A DNA stretch of 64,000 nt from positions 735,127 through 799,126 of the forward strand of contig CACMJS010000001.1 of assembly GCA_902614085.1 (NCBI GenBank). The letters run 5' to 3'. The first letter of the stretch is position 1; each line of letters opens with the position of its first letter. The position numbers and the translations under genes are program-made. The notes under the pieces are model-generated. The model worked only from the letters and a program-made list of their open reading frames with translations. It ran no database searches and was not told the origin of the DNA. The stretch comes from an uncultured Alphaproteobacteria bacterium (GTDB taxonomy: Bacteria; Pseudomonadota; Alphaproteobacteria; HIMB59; GCA-002718135). Positions 40,361 through 50,009 of the stretch are shown piece by piece.

Positions 40361-41344
40361 ATGAAATATAGAAAATTTGGCTCTCTTGATTGGAATATAT
40401 CTGAAATAGGTTTAGGCTGTTGGCAAATTGGTGCTGATTGGGGAAATGTTAGTGAAGAGAAGGCAAATGAGGTATTACAATCATCATTTGAAAATGGTGT
40501 AAACTTCTTTGATACTGCTGATGTCTATGGCATGGGTAGAAGCGAAAAATTTGTAGGTGAATTCATTAAATCAGTATCTGAAAGAATTTATGTAGCAACA
40601 AAAGCTGGAAGACAAATCAATCCTCATGTTGCCGAGGGGTATTATGATAAAGCTTTAATGGAATCTTATGTAGATCAATCTTTATCAAATCTTAATGTTG
40701 AAACAATTGATCTTTTACAAATGCATTGCCCTCCAACAGAAGTATATTCATCTGATAAGACTTTTGAAATGTTAGATTATTTAGTCAGTAAAGGAAAAAT
40801 ACAAAATTATGGTTTTAGTGTTCAAACTGTTGATGAAGCATTAGAATGTATAAAGCGACCCAATACAAAATCTATTCAAGTTATATTCAATATTTTTAGG
40901 CAAAAACCTGCTGAAGAATTATTCAAAATAGCAAAAGAAAAAGAAATTGCCATTATTGTAAGAGTTCCTCTTGCAAGCGGATTGCTAACTGGGAAGTTTA
41001 ATAAAGATTCTTCTTTTGCATCAGATGATCACCGAAATTATAACATTAATGGTGATGCGTTTGATGTAGGTGAAACTTTTTCCGGTGTTAATTTTACTAA
41101 AGCTCTACAAGCTGTTGATGATTTAAAAAATATTCTACCAGATGGAATGACTTTATCTCAATTATCTTTGAAATGGATTTTAATGCATGATGCTGTGACT
41201 GTTGTAATACCTGGAGCTAAAAATAAAGGGCATGTAAATTTAAATACATCTTCATCAGAAATTGAAGATATTTCTTCTTTAATGAATCAAATAAATAGTG
41301 TTTACACAAAATACTTTTATGACGATGTTCATCATCGTTGGTAA
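40361..41344 (+). CDS. Aldo/keto reductase
   Basis: EIGLGCWQIG, FFDTADVYGMGRSEKFVGEF, LSLKWILMHDAVTVVIPGAKN. Confidence 0.92.
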   Translation: MKYRKFGSLDWNISEIGLGCWQIGADWGNVSEEKANEVLQSSFENGVNFFDTADVYGMGRSEKFVGEFIKSVSERIYVATKAGRQINPHVAEGYYDKALMESYVDQSLSNLNVETIDLLQMHCPPTEVYSSDKTFEMLDYLVSKGKIQNYGFSVQTVDEALECIKRPNTKSIQVIFNIFRQKPAEELFKIAKEKEIAIIVRVPLASGLLTGKFNKDSSFASDDHRNYNINGDAFDVGETFSGVNFTKALQAVDDLKNILPDGMTLSQLSLKWILMHDAVTVVIPGAKNKGHVNLNTSSSEIEDISSLMNQINSVYTKYFYDDVHHRW

Positions 41345-42498
41345 ACATTACTTTGTTAGAAGAAACTAAAATTTTTAGGAGAGCAACGCTTGCATCAGTA
41401 ATTACCTCTACCTATCCAATGATAGTTGTAGGTTGCTATTTTGGAATAACACCTTGGAATATGCAGAGACTTTCAATTGATGAGTCCGATTTAAGTTATG
41501 CAATATTAATTTTCGGTATTTTTTTTATTATATCTAATCAAGTTGCTGGAAGGATATTAGTCCCAAAATATGGAACTAAATTAGTTATGACTTTGGCTTT
41601 TCCTATTGTTACTTTTTCTGCCTTATTGACTGTTATTTCCTCATCATATTTTTATTTTTTATTAACTTTTATATCTGGCGGAATAGGATGGGGTGCATCT
41701 GGACCAATTGGAGGTATACATAGTCAACTTATTGAAAAACATTTTAAAAAAATTATTACCCCTTATTATGCTATGGGATTTAACTTAGGAATTCTACTCG
41801 GAGGTGGATTAGCAGGTTTAATAATGAGGAATAATTATGAACCTTACATATCCTTTACGATCTTATCATTTTTATCAATCTTAATTTCTTATTTTGTATA
41901 TTCATTTGGATTACCTCGAGATTTAGATTTTAAAGGTGAAGGTGAAAAATTTAAATTTCCAGAGACGAATGTTCTTTTATTTGGATTTTTGTTATTTTTT
42001 GTTTTTGGATCAGGTGGAATAATTATGGATTGGTCGACATTATGGTTGTCAAAAGATTTGAATACTCCTCTATATTTAGCAAGTATGGGATTGATCTTTT
42101 TTAGTATAGGGGGGATTTTTGCTAATTTATTTTCAAATTCTTTGATTAATTTATTTACTGAAAAAGTAGTTGGTTGTTACTTTGTGATGATTGGCGCAGT
42201 TATAATGTTCTTGTCTTTATTAACCAATAATTTTTACATTATACTGGCAGTTCTATGTATTTATGGATTTGCTATTGCAAATTTAGTTCCTATAATAATT
42301 CGACAAGCGGTCAAACAATCAAATGAGAGTATCCCAATGACTGTGACTAATCTAATAACAATTGGATTGTCTTCCACCATGATTTTGCCTGCTGGAATTG
42401 GTTTTCTTGCTGAAACATATTCATTAACATTAAATATGTATTTATTAACCTTTGTAGTATTTACTTGTGCTGTTATATTTTTGTTTAAATATAAATAA
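41338..42498 (+). CDS. MFS transporter
   Basis: About 12 hydrophobic segments; GGIGWGASGPIGGIHSQLIEKHF. Confidence 0.85.
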   Translation: MVNITLLEETKIFRRATLASVITSTYPMIVVGCYFGITPWNMQRLSIDESDLSYAILIFGIFFIISNQVAGRILVPKYGTKLVMTLAFPIVTFSALLTVISSSYFYFLLTFISGGIGWGASGPIGGIHSQLIEKHFKKIITPYYAMGFNLGILLGGGLAGLIMRNNYEPYISFTILSFLSILISYFVYSFGLPRDLDFKGEGEKFKFPETNVLLFGFLLFFVFGSGGIIMDWSTLWLSKDLNTPLYLASMGLIFFSIGGIFANLFSNSLINLFTEKVVGCYFVMIGAVIMFLSLLTNNFYIILAVLCIYGFAIANLVPIIIRQAVKQSNESIPMTVTNLITIGLSSTMILPAGIGFLAETYSLTLNMYLLTFVVFTCAVIFLFKYK

Positions 42499-42503
42499 AA
42501 ATA

Positions 42504-43310
42504 ATGGATAAACTTAGAATATCTCAAATTCAATTTTCTGCTAGTCATATACCAAATTTAAATGCAAAAATTTTAGAACAAAATTTTAAAAAAACATTAA
42601 AATTTAAACCTCATTTAATTTGTACACCGGAATGCTCAAATATTATTACCAATGATAAAAATTTTTTAATATTAAATGCTTCATATCAAAATGAATGCCC
42701 AGTTTTGAAGATGGCAAAAGATTTTGCGAAGAAAAATAAAGTTAATATAAATCTAGGCTCCTTACTTTTAAAAGTAAATAATAATAGAAAGCTTGTTAAT
42801 AGATCTTTTTTTATTGATAATAATGGAGTGATAAAAAAAACATATGATAAAATTCATATGTTTGATGTCAAAATTAATAACAAAGAAAAACATCAGGAGT
42901 CATCACTCTTTAAAGCAGGCAAGAAAATTATTTATGCAAAAATTAATAATATTAAATTAGGAATGACAATTTGTTATGATCTTAGATTTCCTAATTTATA
43001 CAGGCAACTTGCTAAAAGAGATTGTTCAATTATTTTGGTTCCAGCTGCTTTCACTAGGCCAACTGGAAAAGATCACTGGGAGATTTTGAACCGATCAAGA
43101 GCCATAGAGAATAATGTATTTATAGTAGCAACAGGTATGTGTGGAAATCATCATATGAAAAGAAAAACTTTTGGACATTCTCTCTTAGTAGATCCATGGG
43201 GAAAAATTGTAATTAGTACCAAAAATAAACCTACAATTCTTAACTCAACCATTAATATTTCTGATGTAAAAAAAATAAGAAAAAAAATTCCTTCTCTAAA
43301 ATATGACTAA
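42504..43310 (+). CDS. Carbon-nitrogen hydrolase (nitrilase superfamily)
   Basis: CTPECSN, KTYDKIHMFDV, GMTICYDLRFPNLYRQLA (Glu-Lys-Cys triad). Confidence 0.9.
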   Translation: MDKLRISQIQFSASHIPNLNAKILEQNFKKTLKFKPHLICTPECSNIITNDKNFLILNASYQNECPVLKMAKDFAKKNKVNINLGSLLLKVNNNRKLVNRSFFIDNNGVIKKTYDKIHMFDVKINNKEKHQESSLFKAGKKIIYAKINNIKLGMTICYDLRFPNLYRQLAKRDCSIILVPAAFTRPTGKDHWEILNRSRAIENNVFIVATGMCGNHHMKRKTFGHSLLVDPWGKIVISTKNKPTILNSTINISDVKKIRKKIPSLKYD

Positions 43311-43926
43311 TTTTAAATCATTAGTTTCAGGTGTCGGAAATTTAAATAAAACTACAAAATATTATGATGATTGGTCAGAAAAATATGATGTAACACTCAA
43401 GTTATGGAATTATCAAGCACCTAAAAAAAGCATTAAATTTTTAAAAGAAACAACTAATTTTAAACCAAAAAATATCTTAGATTTAGCATGTGGAACTGGT
43501 TTATTTGGTGGTGAATTAAAAAAAGTTTATCCAAAAAGTCATATATACGGATCAGATATTTCAAAAAAAAGCTTAAAAATTTCATCAGGAAAAAAAATTT
43601 ATACAAAATTACAAGTAAAAAACTTTGAACAATTACATCATTATAAAATAAAATTTGATCTTATTTCTTTGATTGGCTCGATGACGTACTGTAGAAACTT
43701 TGATAAACTTTTTGCTAATATTAATAAAAATATTAAAGAAAAAGGCTTTGTGTTATTTACCCATAGAATTGATTTATGGGAGAGACAGGATTTTTTAAGT
43801 ATTTTAAAAAAACATCAAAAGACATTTAAAATTACTAAAATTTCTAGACCTGTAAATTATTTACCTTTGAACAAAGATTTCAAAAATAAAATAAAAATAA
43901 AAATTGTTTTATTACAAAAATATTAA
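43303..43926 (+). CDS. Class I SAM-dependent methyltransferase
   Basis: ILDLACGTGLFGGELKKVYP motif I; YYDDWSEKYDVTLKLWNYQAP. Confidence 0.87.
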   Translation: MTNFKSLVSGVGNLNKTTKYYDDWSEKYDVTLKLWNYQAPKKSIKFLKETTNFKPKNILDLACGTGLFGGELKKVYPKSHIYGSDISKKSLKISSGKKIYTKLQVKNFEQLHHYKIKFDLISLIGSMTYCRNFDKLFANINKNIKEKGFVLFTHRIDLWERQDFLSILKKHQKTFKITKISRPVNYLPLNKDFKNKIKIKIVLLQKY

Positions 43927-43962
43927 AAATTTAGACTTTTTAATTAAAAAATTTGAGCCAAA

Positions 43963-44053
43963 ACCGAGAATCGGGTATTTATTGCTTAGGTTTATTTTCT
44001 ATCCATAAACCAACGATGAAAAGAAGGGATATTCGCCGTGTCCCTTCTTTTTT
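43963..44053 (+). ncRNA. Candidate small RNA: three consecutive hairpins ending in a rho-independent terminator
   Basis: ACCGA/TCGGGT (43963-43976), GGTTTAT/ATAAACC (43989-44011), AAAAGAAGGGA/TCCCTTCTTTT (44019-44051) followed by TTT. Confidence 0.4.
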
Positions 44054-44091
44054 TATACACTAGATAAAATTGATTTGGCAATGAATTAAAT

Positions 44092-44505
44092 TTATTTTTT
44101 TGAGTTAAAATTATCCATTTTTCGAAGTGTTTTTTCACTAACATGATGCTCTATTCCTTCAGCATCTTCTGAGGCCGTATTCTTGTCTAAACCAAGATTT
44201 AGTAAAAAATTGTATACTATATTATGCCTTTTTTTTGATTCACTGGCAATTTTCTGACCTTTAAAAGTTAAAAAAATTGATCGATAAGGTTCTCTTTTAA
44301 TATAACCCTGTGTTTGTAATCGTTGTATTGTTTTATTGGCAGTCGCTTGTGCAATACCCAAACTTTCAGCAATATCAACAATACGAGCTTCACCTTTGGA
44401 ATTTAAAAGTTCTGCAATTAGTTCTAAATAATCTTCAGTATTTTCTGTTTTATGAGCATTTCGGACTTTGCTGAACGACATCCCTTTACTTAACATAAAA
44501 ATCAA
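44092..44505 (-). CDS. mntR: MntR-like manganese-responsive regulator (DtxR family)
   Basis: TEDYLELIAELLNSKGEARIVDIAESLGIAQATANKTIQRLQTQGYI; DAEGIEHHVSEKTLRKM. Confidence 0.88.
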   Translation of the reverse strand: MIFMLSKGMSFSKVRNAHKTENTEDYLELIAELLNSKGEARIVDIAESLGIAQATANKTIQRLQTQGYIKREPYRSIFLTFKGQKIASESKKRHNIVYNFLLNLGLDKNTASEDAEGIEHHVSEKTLRKMDNFNSKK

Positions 44506-44518
44506 TGAAAATTAACAG

Positions 44519-44560
44519 AAAATGTAGCCATAGCTATATTTATTAGCTATATATACATTT
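44519..44560. promoter_or_regulatory. MntR-box-like dyad operator
   Basis: AAATGTAGCcataGCTATATTT, then TTAGCTATATATACATTT; overall imperfect dyad AAATGTA(n)AGCTA...TAGCT(n)TACATTT. Confidence 0.6.
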
Positions 44561-44561
44561 A

Positions 44562-45713
44562 ATGAATGCACTAATTAACGCTATTAATGAAAAAACAAAG
44601 ATCATTCTTGAGAATGATGGAAGGTTATTAAAGAAATCTTTCTTTGGTCTATTATTACTTTCTCTTGTTTTTCAAGGAGGTGAATTTGGTGAAGTTATTC
44701 GATCATCAATTATAGATGCTTACATACAGGTATCTGTTTTTGTTGGATTTACTCTATTTGTTTTTATTGGTTTGGATAGTTTAACAAAATTTGATGTAAA
44801 GAATTTTTTATCTAAAACACAAAAGTTCCATGTTGGTATAGCTGCATTTTTAGGTGCGATACCTGGCTGTGGTGGAGCTATAATAGTTGTGACACAATAT
44901 ATTCAGGGTCGTATTTCTTTTGGTTCTTTGGTAGCGGTATTAACAGCAACAATGGGTGATGCAGCTTTTTTAATACTTGCTATTGAGCCCACAACAGGAC
45001 TTTTAATATTTGGTATTGGAATAATTGTTGGATCAATTTCAGGTTATATTATCGATTTTATTCATGGTATAAATTTTATGCAATCAGAGACAAAAATAAA
45101 CGTTGAATTTGAAAAAATAAATAAAACCTTTGTATCAAATTTTAATTTCTTTTGGCTTTTTTTATTTATTCCTGGTTTTATTTTAGGTATTCTAGTTGCA
45201 TTTCAGATAGAGTTTGTTTCACCAGTTTACAACTCACTTTTAGTTTTTGTAGCTTCTGCTGGAGCAATACTTTCAATATTTATGTGGTCATTAAATCCAT
45301 TAAGTGATTTTCAATGCTCAACTGACAAAAGTAGAGGATTATTATCAAGAGTAGTTGATACAACTAATTTTGTAACCACCTGGGTCATTAGTGGTTTCCT
45401 TGTCTTTGAAATATTTATGTACTTTACAAGTTTAGATTTAAAAATATTTTTTGATTTATGGCTACCGTTTGTTCCATTAGTAGCAATTCTATTTGGTTTT
45501 TTACCTGGTTGTGGACCGCAAGTTGTTGTGGCAACGTTTTATCTAAATGGCTATATTCCTCTTTCTGCAGAGCTTGGTAATGCCATTTCAAATGATGGTG
45601 ATGCTTTATTCCCAGCAATTGCTCTTGCTCCAAAAGCTGCAATTTTAGCTACACTGTACAGTGCAATTCCCGCATTAGTTGTTGCCTACGGATATTTTTA
45701 TCTATTTGAGTAA
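44562..45713 (+). CDS. Putative manganese transporter, 10-11 TM (ArsP_2/DUF2899-like)
   Basis: Two internal repeats with [12 protein letters not shown] ... GDAAFLILA and [12 protein letters not shown] ... [13 protein letters not shown]; adjacent divergent mntR. Confidence 0.75.
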   Translation: MNALINAINEKTKIILENDGRLLKKSFFGLLLLSLVFQGGEFGEVIRSSIIDAYIQVSVFVGFTLFVFIGLDSLTKFDVKNFLSKTQKFHVGIAAFLGAIPGCGGAIIVVTQYIQGRISFGSLVAVLTATMGDAAFLILAIEPTTGLLIFGIGIIVGSISGYIIDFIHGINFMQSETKINVEFEKINKTFVSNFNFFWLFLFIPGFILGILVAFQIEFVSPVYNSLLVFVASAGAILSIFMWSLNPLSDFQCSTDKSRGLLSRVVDTTNFVTTWVISGFLVFEIFMYFTSLDLKIFFDLWLPFVPLVAILFGFLPGCGPQVVVATFYLNGYIPLSAELGNAISNDGDALFPAIALAPKAAILATLYSAIPALVVAYGYFYLFE

Positions 45714-45717
45714 AATC

Positions 45718-45867
45718 TTGAAGAAAAACTTACCATCTAAAGTTTGTATTGTTTGCAATAGGCCATTCTCTTGGAGAAAAAAATGGGAAAGGGATTGGAA
45801 AAATGTTTTATATTGTTCTAAGAAATGTTCTAAGAATGGATTAAAAAAAAATAATAACAATAATTAA
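45718..45867 (+). CDS. DUF2256-like small zinc-ribbon protein
   Basis: [33 protein letters not shown]; start codon uncertain (ORF track 45679). Confidence 0.75.
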   Translation: MKKNLPSKVCIVCNRPFSWRKKWERDWKNVLYCSKKCSKNGLKKNNNNN

Positions 45868-45876
45868 ATCTTATTT

Positions 45877-46026
45877 GTGACAGATAAATTAAATAAAGAA
45901 AAAAATAGACATAATTCAAAAGATGATTCTAAAAAAGAAATACGTGAAACGAGATTAAAAAGGTTAGAAAAAAAACTCAAATCCAATATTTTAAAAAGAA
46001 AAAAAGCTATCAACAAAAATGGATAA
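45877..46026 (+). CDS. Small Lys-rich protein (49 aa) overlapping murA start
   Basis: GTG start; VTDKLNKEKNRHNSKDDSKKEIRETRLKRLEKKLKSNILKRKKAINKNG; ends in overlap with murA ATG. Confidence 0.45.
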   Translation: MTDKLNKEKNRHNSKDDSKKEIRETRLKRLEKKLKSNILKRKKAINKNG

Positions 46027-47275
46027 ATTAATAATAAAAGGGGGTTCTAAAATTTCTGGTTCAGTTAATGTACATGGATCAAAAAATGCTGCATTACCAA
46101 TAATTGTATCTTCTCTTTTATCTGAAAAAACTTTAAAACTCTCAAACGTACCTAATGTTGTTGATGTTCTAAATTTAATAAAATTACTAAAAAATTATGG
46201 TGTAAAAATTGAACACAAAAAAAATAAATTAAAAATAAATCCATCAAAGATTAAGAATCTATCAGCAGATTATGATGTTGTGCGAAAAATGAGAGCCTCT
46301 ATATTGATTCTAGGCCCATTACTCTCTCGATTTGGTGAGGCTAGAATATCTTTGCCAGGAGGATGTGCCATTGGAACTAGACCAATAGATATACATCTTG
46401 CTGGTTTATCAAAATTGGGAGCTAGTTTTGATATTCAAAATGGCTTTGTTGTTAGTAGTGTTAAATCGCAATTAATTGGTAATAAAATTAAATTACCTTT
46501 TCCAAGTGTAGGAGCTACTGAAAATATATTAATGGCATCGGTATTGGCAAAAGGTGAAACTAAAATTACTAATGCTGCAAGAGAACCAGAAATAGAAGAT
46601 TTGTCTAACTGTCTTATAAAAATGGGGGCAAAAATCGAAGGTCATGGAACAAAAACTATTCTTGTTCAAGGTGTTACAAAATTAAAAAAAGCAGAACATG
46701 AGATAATTTCCGATAGAATTGTAGCCGGCACATATATAATTGCAGCTTTGATGTTAAATTCAGTTTTAGAAATTAATAACTTTAATACTATTTATTTAAA
46801 ATCTTTAATTGATATTTTAAAAAAAATGGGTGCAAAATTAAAAGTGAGTAAAAATTCAATAAAAGTTTTTAAAGGATCGAAACTAAAATCTAGCAGTCTT
46901 TCAACAAGTCCATATCCAGGTTTCCCGACCGATTTACAAGCTCAGCTAATGTCTCTTATGTGTATCTCTGATGGGAAGTCAAAAATTAAAGAAACAATTT
47001 TTGAAAATAGATTTATGCATGTTCCTGAACTTAATCGGTTAGGTGCAAATATTACAGTAGAAAAAGATACCGCTACAATTATAGGTAATCAAACATTTAA
47101 AGGAGCTCAAGTAATGGCTAGTGATTTACGAGCTAGCATAAGTTTAGTGTTGGCTGCTATGAATGCAAATGGTCAAACAACACTTAATCGCGTCTATCAT
47201 CTAGATAGAGGGTATGAAAATATTGAAAAAACATTAGGTAGTTTGGGAGTAAAAATAAAAAGACAGAAAAACTAA
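46019..47275 (+). CDS. murA: UDP-N-acetylglucosamine 1-carboxyvinyltransferase
   Basis: GSVNVHGSKNAALPI; ISLPGGCAIGTRPIDIHL. Confidence 0.95.
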   Translation: MDKLIIKGGSKISGSVNVHGSKNAALPIIVSSLLSEKTLKLSNVPNVVDVLNLIKLLKNYGVKIEHKKNKLKINPSKIKNLSADYDVVRKMRASILILGPLLSRFGEARISLPGGCAIGTRPIDIHLAGLSKLGASFDIQNGFVVSSVKSQLIGNKIKLPFPSVGATENILMASVLAKGETKITNAAREPEIEDLSNCLIKMGAKIEGHGTKTILVQGVTKLKKAEHEIISDRIVAGTYIIAALMLNSVLEINNFNTIYLKSLIDILKKMGAKLKVSKNSIKVFKGSKLKSSSLSTSPYPGFPTDLQAQLMSLMCISDGKSKIKETIFENRFMHVPELNRLGANITVEKDTATIIGNQTFKGAQVMASDLRASISLVLAAMNANGQTTLNRVYHLDRGYENIEKTLGSLGVKIKRQKN

Positions 47276-47321
47276 CTTTTTCTAGTTTTTTCTTTGATCA
47301 CAATATAAAAGCCTGCAATTT

Positions 47322-47969
47322 ATGAGCAAAATAGTTATTGCAGTACCAAGAGGCAGAATAACAAAAGAATGCAAAAATCTGTTACTTAAAACAAGTTTTG
47401 CTCCTGACCCTTTACTATTTGATAAAGACACAAGAAAATTAACTTTTAAATCTAAAAAAAGAAACATTGAGTATATTAAAGTAAGGGCCTTTGATGCATG
47501 TACATTTGTTGCATTTGGAGCTGCACAAATAGGAATAGCTGGTGAGGATGTAATTAATGAATTTGACTACTCAGAAATATATGCTCCACTTGATTTAAAT
47601 ATTGGTCATTGTCGAATTTCTGTAGCTGCTTTGAAATCTTTATTAAAAAAAGAGGATCCAGAAACCTGGAGTAATATTAGAATTGCTACTAAATACCCAA
47701 ATATTACTAAAAAATTTTTTTATAATAAGGGGATACAAGTAGAAATTATAAAACTAAGTGGATCTATGGAATTAGCCCCTTCTTTAAATATGTGTAGAAG
47801 AATTGTAGATTTAGTTTCTACAGGAAAAACATTGAAAGAAAATGGTTTGACTGAAATTGAAGAAATAATGAAAATTCAATCTAAATTGATTGTCAATAGA
47901 TCAGCTTATAAGACAAATATGAATGAGGTTTCAAAAATCATTTCTGAAATAGGTACTTTTGTTAAATGA
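47322..47969 (+). CDS. hisG: ATP phosphoribosyltransferase, short form
   Basis: IAVPRGRITKECKNLL; IKLSGSMELAPSLNMCRRIVDLVSTGKTLKENGL. Confidence 0.93.
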   Translation: MSKIVIAVPRGRITKECKNLLLKTSFAPDPLLFDKDTRKLTFKSKKRNIEYIKVRAFDACTFVAFGAAQIGIAGEDVINEFDYSEIYAPLDLNIGHCRISVAALKSLLKKEDPETWSNIRIATKYPNITKKFFYNKGIQVEIIKLSGSMELAPSLNMCRRIVDLVSTGKTLKENGLTEIEEIMKIQSKLIVNRSAYKTNMNEVSKIISEIGTFVK

Positions 47970-49246
47970 AAATAATAAAATTTAATAAAAATTTTTATAA
48001 TCAATTTAAGACAAAGATTGAAAAAAGAAATTCATTATCAAGTAAATCAATTCAAGAAGATGTAAAAAAAATTATTTATAATGTTAAAAAAAATGGCGAT
48101 AAATCTCTAATTAAGTATGCAGCAAAATTTGATAAAGTTAAAATTAGTAAACAAGATCTTAGTTTAGATTTATCTAAAATAAAAATACAATCTAAAATTG
48201 ATCCACAAATATTTAATAGTTTTAAAAAAGCTATAAAAAATATTTCATCGTTTCACAAAAAACAATTACCTAAAAATATCATCTATACTAATAATGGTGC
48301 AACATTGAAATCTGTATGGAAACCTATCGACTCAGTTGGCTTGTACGTACCTGGAGGAAGAGCTTTTTATCCTTCATCTTTAATTATGAATGCAGTACCT
48401 GCAATTATAGCTGGAGTAAAAAGAATTGTTTGCATAACACCACCAACTAAATCAATTAATCCATATTTTATAAAATTAATAAAGGAATTAGGTATTAAAG
48501 AAACATATTTTGTAGGAGGAGCTCAAGCTATTAGTGCACTAACTTTTGGCACTCAAACAATTAAACCAGTTAACAAAATTTTTGGGCCTGGCAATGCTTA
48601 TGTTGCAGAAGCTAAAAAGCAATTATATGGAAAAGTAGGAATAGATTTACTTGCAGGTCCATCAGAAATAATTGTTGTTGCTAATAATAAAAATAATCCA
48701 AATTGGGTAGCCTCTGACTTAATAGCTCAAGCAGAACATGATGAAAATGCACAGTCAATTTTAATTACAGATGATAAAAATTTTGCAACTAAAGTCTTAA
48801 ATTCAATTAAAAAAATTAAAAAAGATTTATCAAAAAAGAAAATAATTGAAAAAAGTTTAAATAATAATGGAATTATTGCTTTGGTCGATAATATAAAACT
48901 TGCTTCAGAAATCATAAATTTTGTTGCACCAGAACATTTACATATTCATATTTCTAATAATAAAAAATTATTATCGAACATAAATAATGCAGGTGGTATA
49001 TTTTTAGGTGAATACTCTGTCGAAGCTTTTGGTGATTATATTGTAGGAACTAACCATGTATTGCCGACATCGGGAGCTGCAAAATTTTCATCAGGTCTAG
49101 GCGTTTTAGATTTTATGAAAAGAACATCTGTTGTTGATATGAATAAAAAATCTTTTAATGCCCTTTCGGAAGATACTGAAAAAATGTCCGGACTTGAAGG
49201 TCTAGATGGTCATAAATTATCAGTTAAAATTAGACAAAAGAAATAA
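47966..49246 (+). CDS. hisD: Histidinol dehydrogenase
   Basis: SVGLYVPGGRAFYPSSLIMNAVPA; IDLLAGPSEIIV; DLIAQAEHDENAQSI. Confidence 0.96.
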   Translation: MKIIKFNKNFYNQFKTKIEKRNSLSSKSIQEDVKKIIYNVKKNGDKSLIKYAAKFDKVKISKQDLSLDLSKIKIQSKIDPQIFNSFKKAIKNISSFHKKQLPKNIIYTNNGATLKSVWKPIDSVGLYVPGGRAFYPSSLIMNAVPAIIAGVKRIVCITPPTKSINPYFIKLIKELGIKETYFVGGAQAISALTFGTQTIKPVNKIFGPGNAYVAEAKKQLYGKVGIDLLAGPSEIIVVANNKNNPNWVASDLIAQAEHDENAQSILITDDKNFATKVLNSIKKIKKDLSKKKIIEKSLNNNGIIALVDNIKLASEIINFVAPEHLHIHISNNKKLLSNINNAGGIFLGEYSVEAFGDYIVGTNHVLPTSGAAKFSSGLGVLDFMKRTSVVDMNKKSFNALSEDTEKMSGLEGLDGHKLSVKIRQKK

Positions 49247-49270
49247 TATTTACTATAAGATTACAAAAAT

Positions 49271-49489
49271 ATGCCAAAAGAAGGATCGATTGAATTTCAA
49301 GGAGTTGTATTAGAACTTCTTCCAAATGCAATGTTTAAAGTAAAATTAGAAAATGATCATGAAATCTTAGCTCATTCATCAGGAAAAATGAGAAAAAATA
49401 GAATCAGAGTATTAGCTGGTGATAAAGTAACAGTAGAAATGACGCCTTATGATTTAACAAAAGGCAGAATTACTTTTAGATGGAAATAA
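49271..49489 (+). CDS. infA: Translation initiation factor IF-1
   Basis: [65 protein letters not shown]. Confidence 0.97.
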   Translation: MPKEGSIEFQGVVLELLPNAMFKVKLENDHEILAHSSGKMRKNRIRVLAGDKVTVEMTPYDLTKGRITFRWK

Positions 49490-49659
49490 AAAAATCTAAA
49501 AAAAATAATATCATTTCTTTAAAAAAAAAATCTAAATGCCCAACATGTAAAAAGGTTTCTAAGGAACCATTTATACCTTTTTGTTCAAAAAAATGTGCTA
49601 GTCTTGATTTGATGAAATGGCTCACTGATGAACATGGGCTGCAAATAAAATCTGATTAA
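49480..49659 (+). CDS. yacG: DNA gyrase inhibitor YacG-like zinc-finger protein
   Basis: 59 aa, CPTCKK...[23 protein letters not shown]; overlaps infA stop; absent from ORF track (below cutoff). Confidence 0.85.
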   Translation: MEIKKSKKNNIISLKKKSKCPTCKKVSKEPFIPFCSKKCASLDLMKWLTDEHGLQIKSD

Positions 49660-49711
49660 TTATTCTATTTTTAATTGAATTTAATTATAAATACTTTATC
49701 TGATGTCTTGT

Positions 49712-49787
<76 letters not shown>

Positions 49788-50009
49788 CTTTTTTTTCTTT
49801 TTTTTGAGGGTAACTTTTTTGCTTTTGCAAAGATAAACTACACAGCTTTTATTAGAGAAAAGTCTAAGTTTTGATAATTTTAGGTTAATTAATTAGGTCG
49901 TAAATGTTACCTTTTATTACCTTCGAAATGTTTTGTTTTATTTACACAATTTAATCCTACAATTCTTCAAAATTAGACTCTTAAAAAATTTGTGTTAAAG
50001 TGTTCTAAT

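Noticed and set aside
49788-49991. Long AT-rich gap after tRNA-Phe checked for a prophage or island remnant (tRNA as integration site)
   Set aside because: No integrase, no direct repeat of the tRNA 3' end, and the downstream gene is an ordinary glycosyltransferase; probably plain intergenic DNA.
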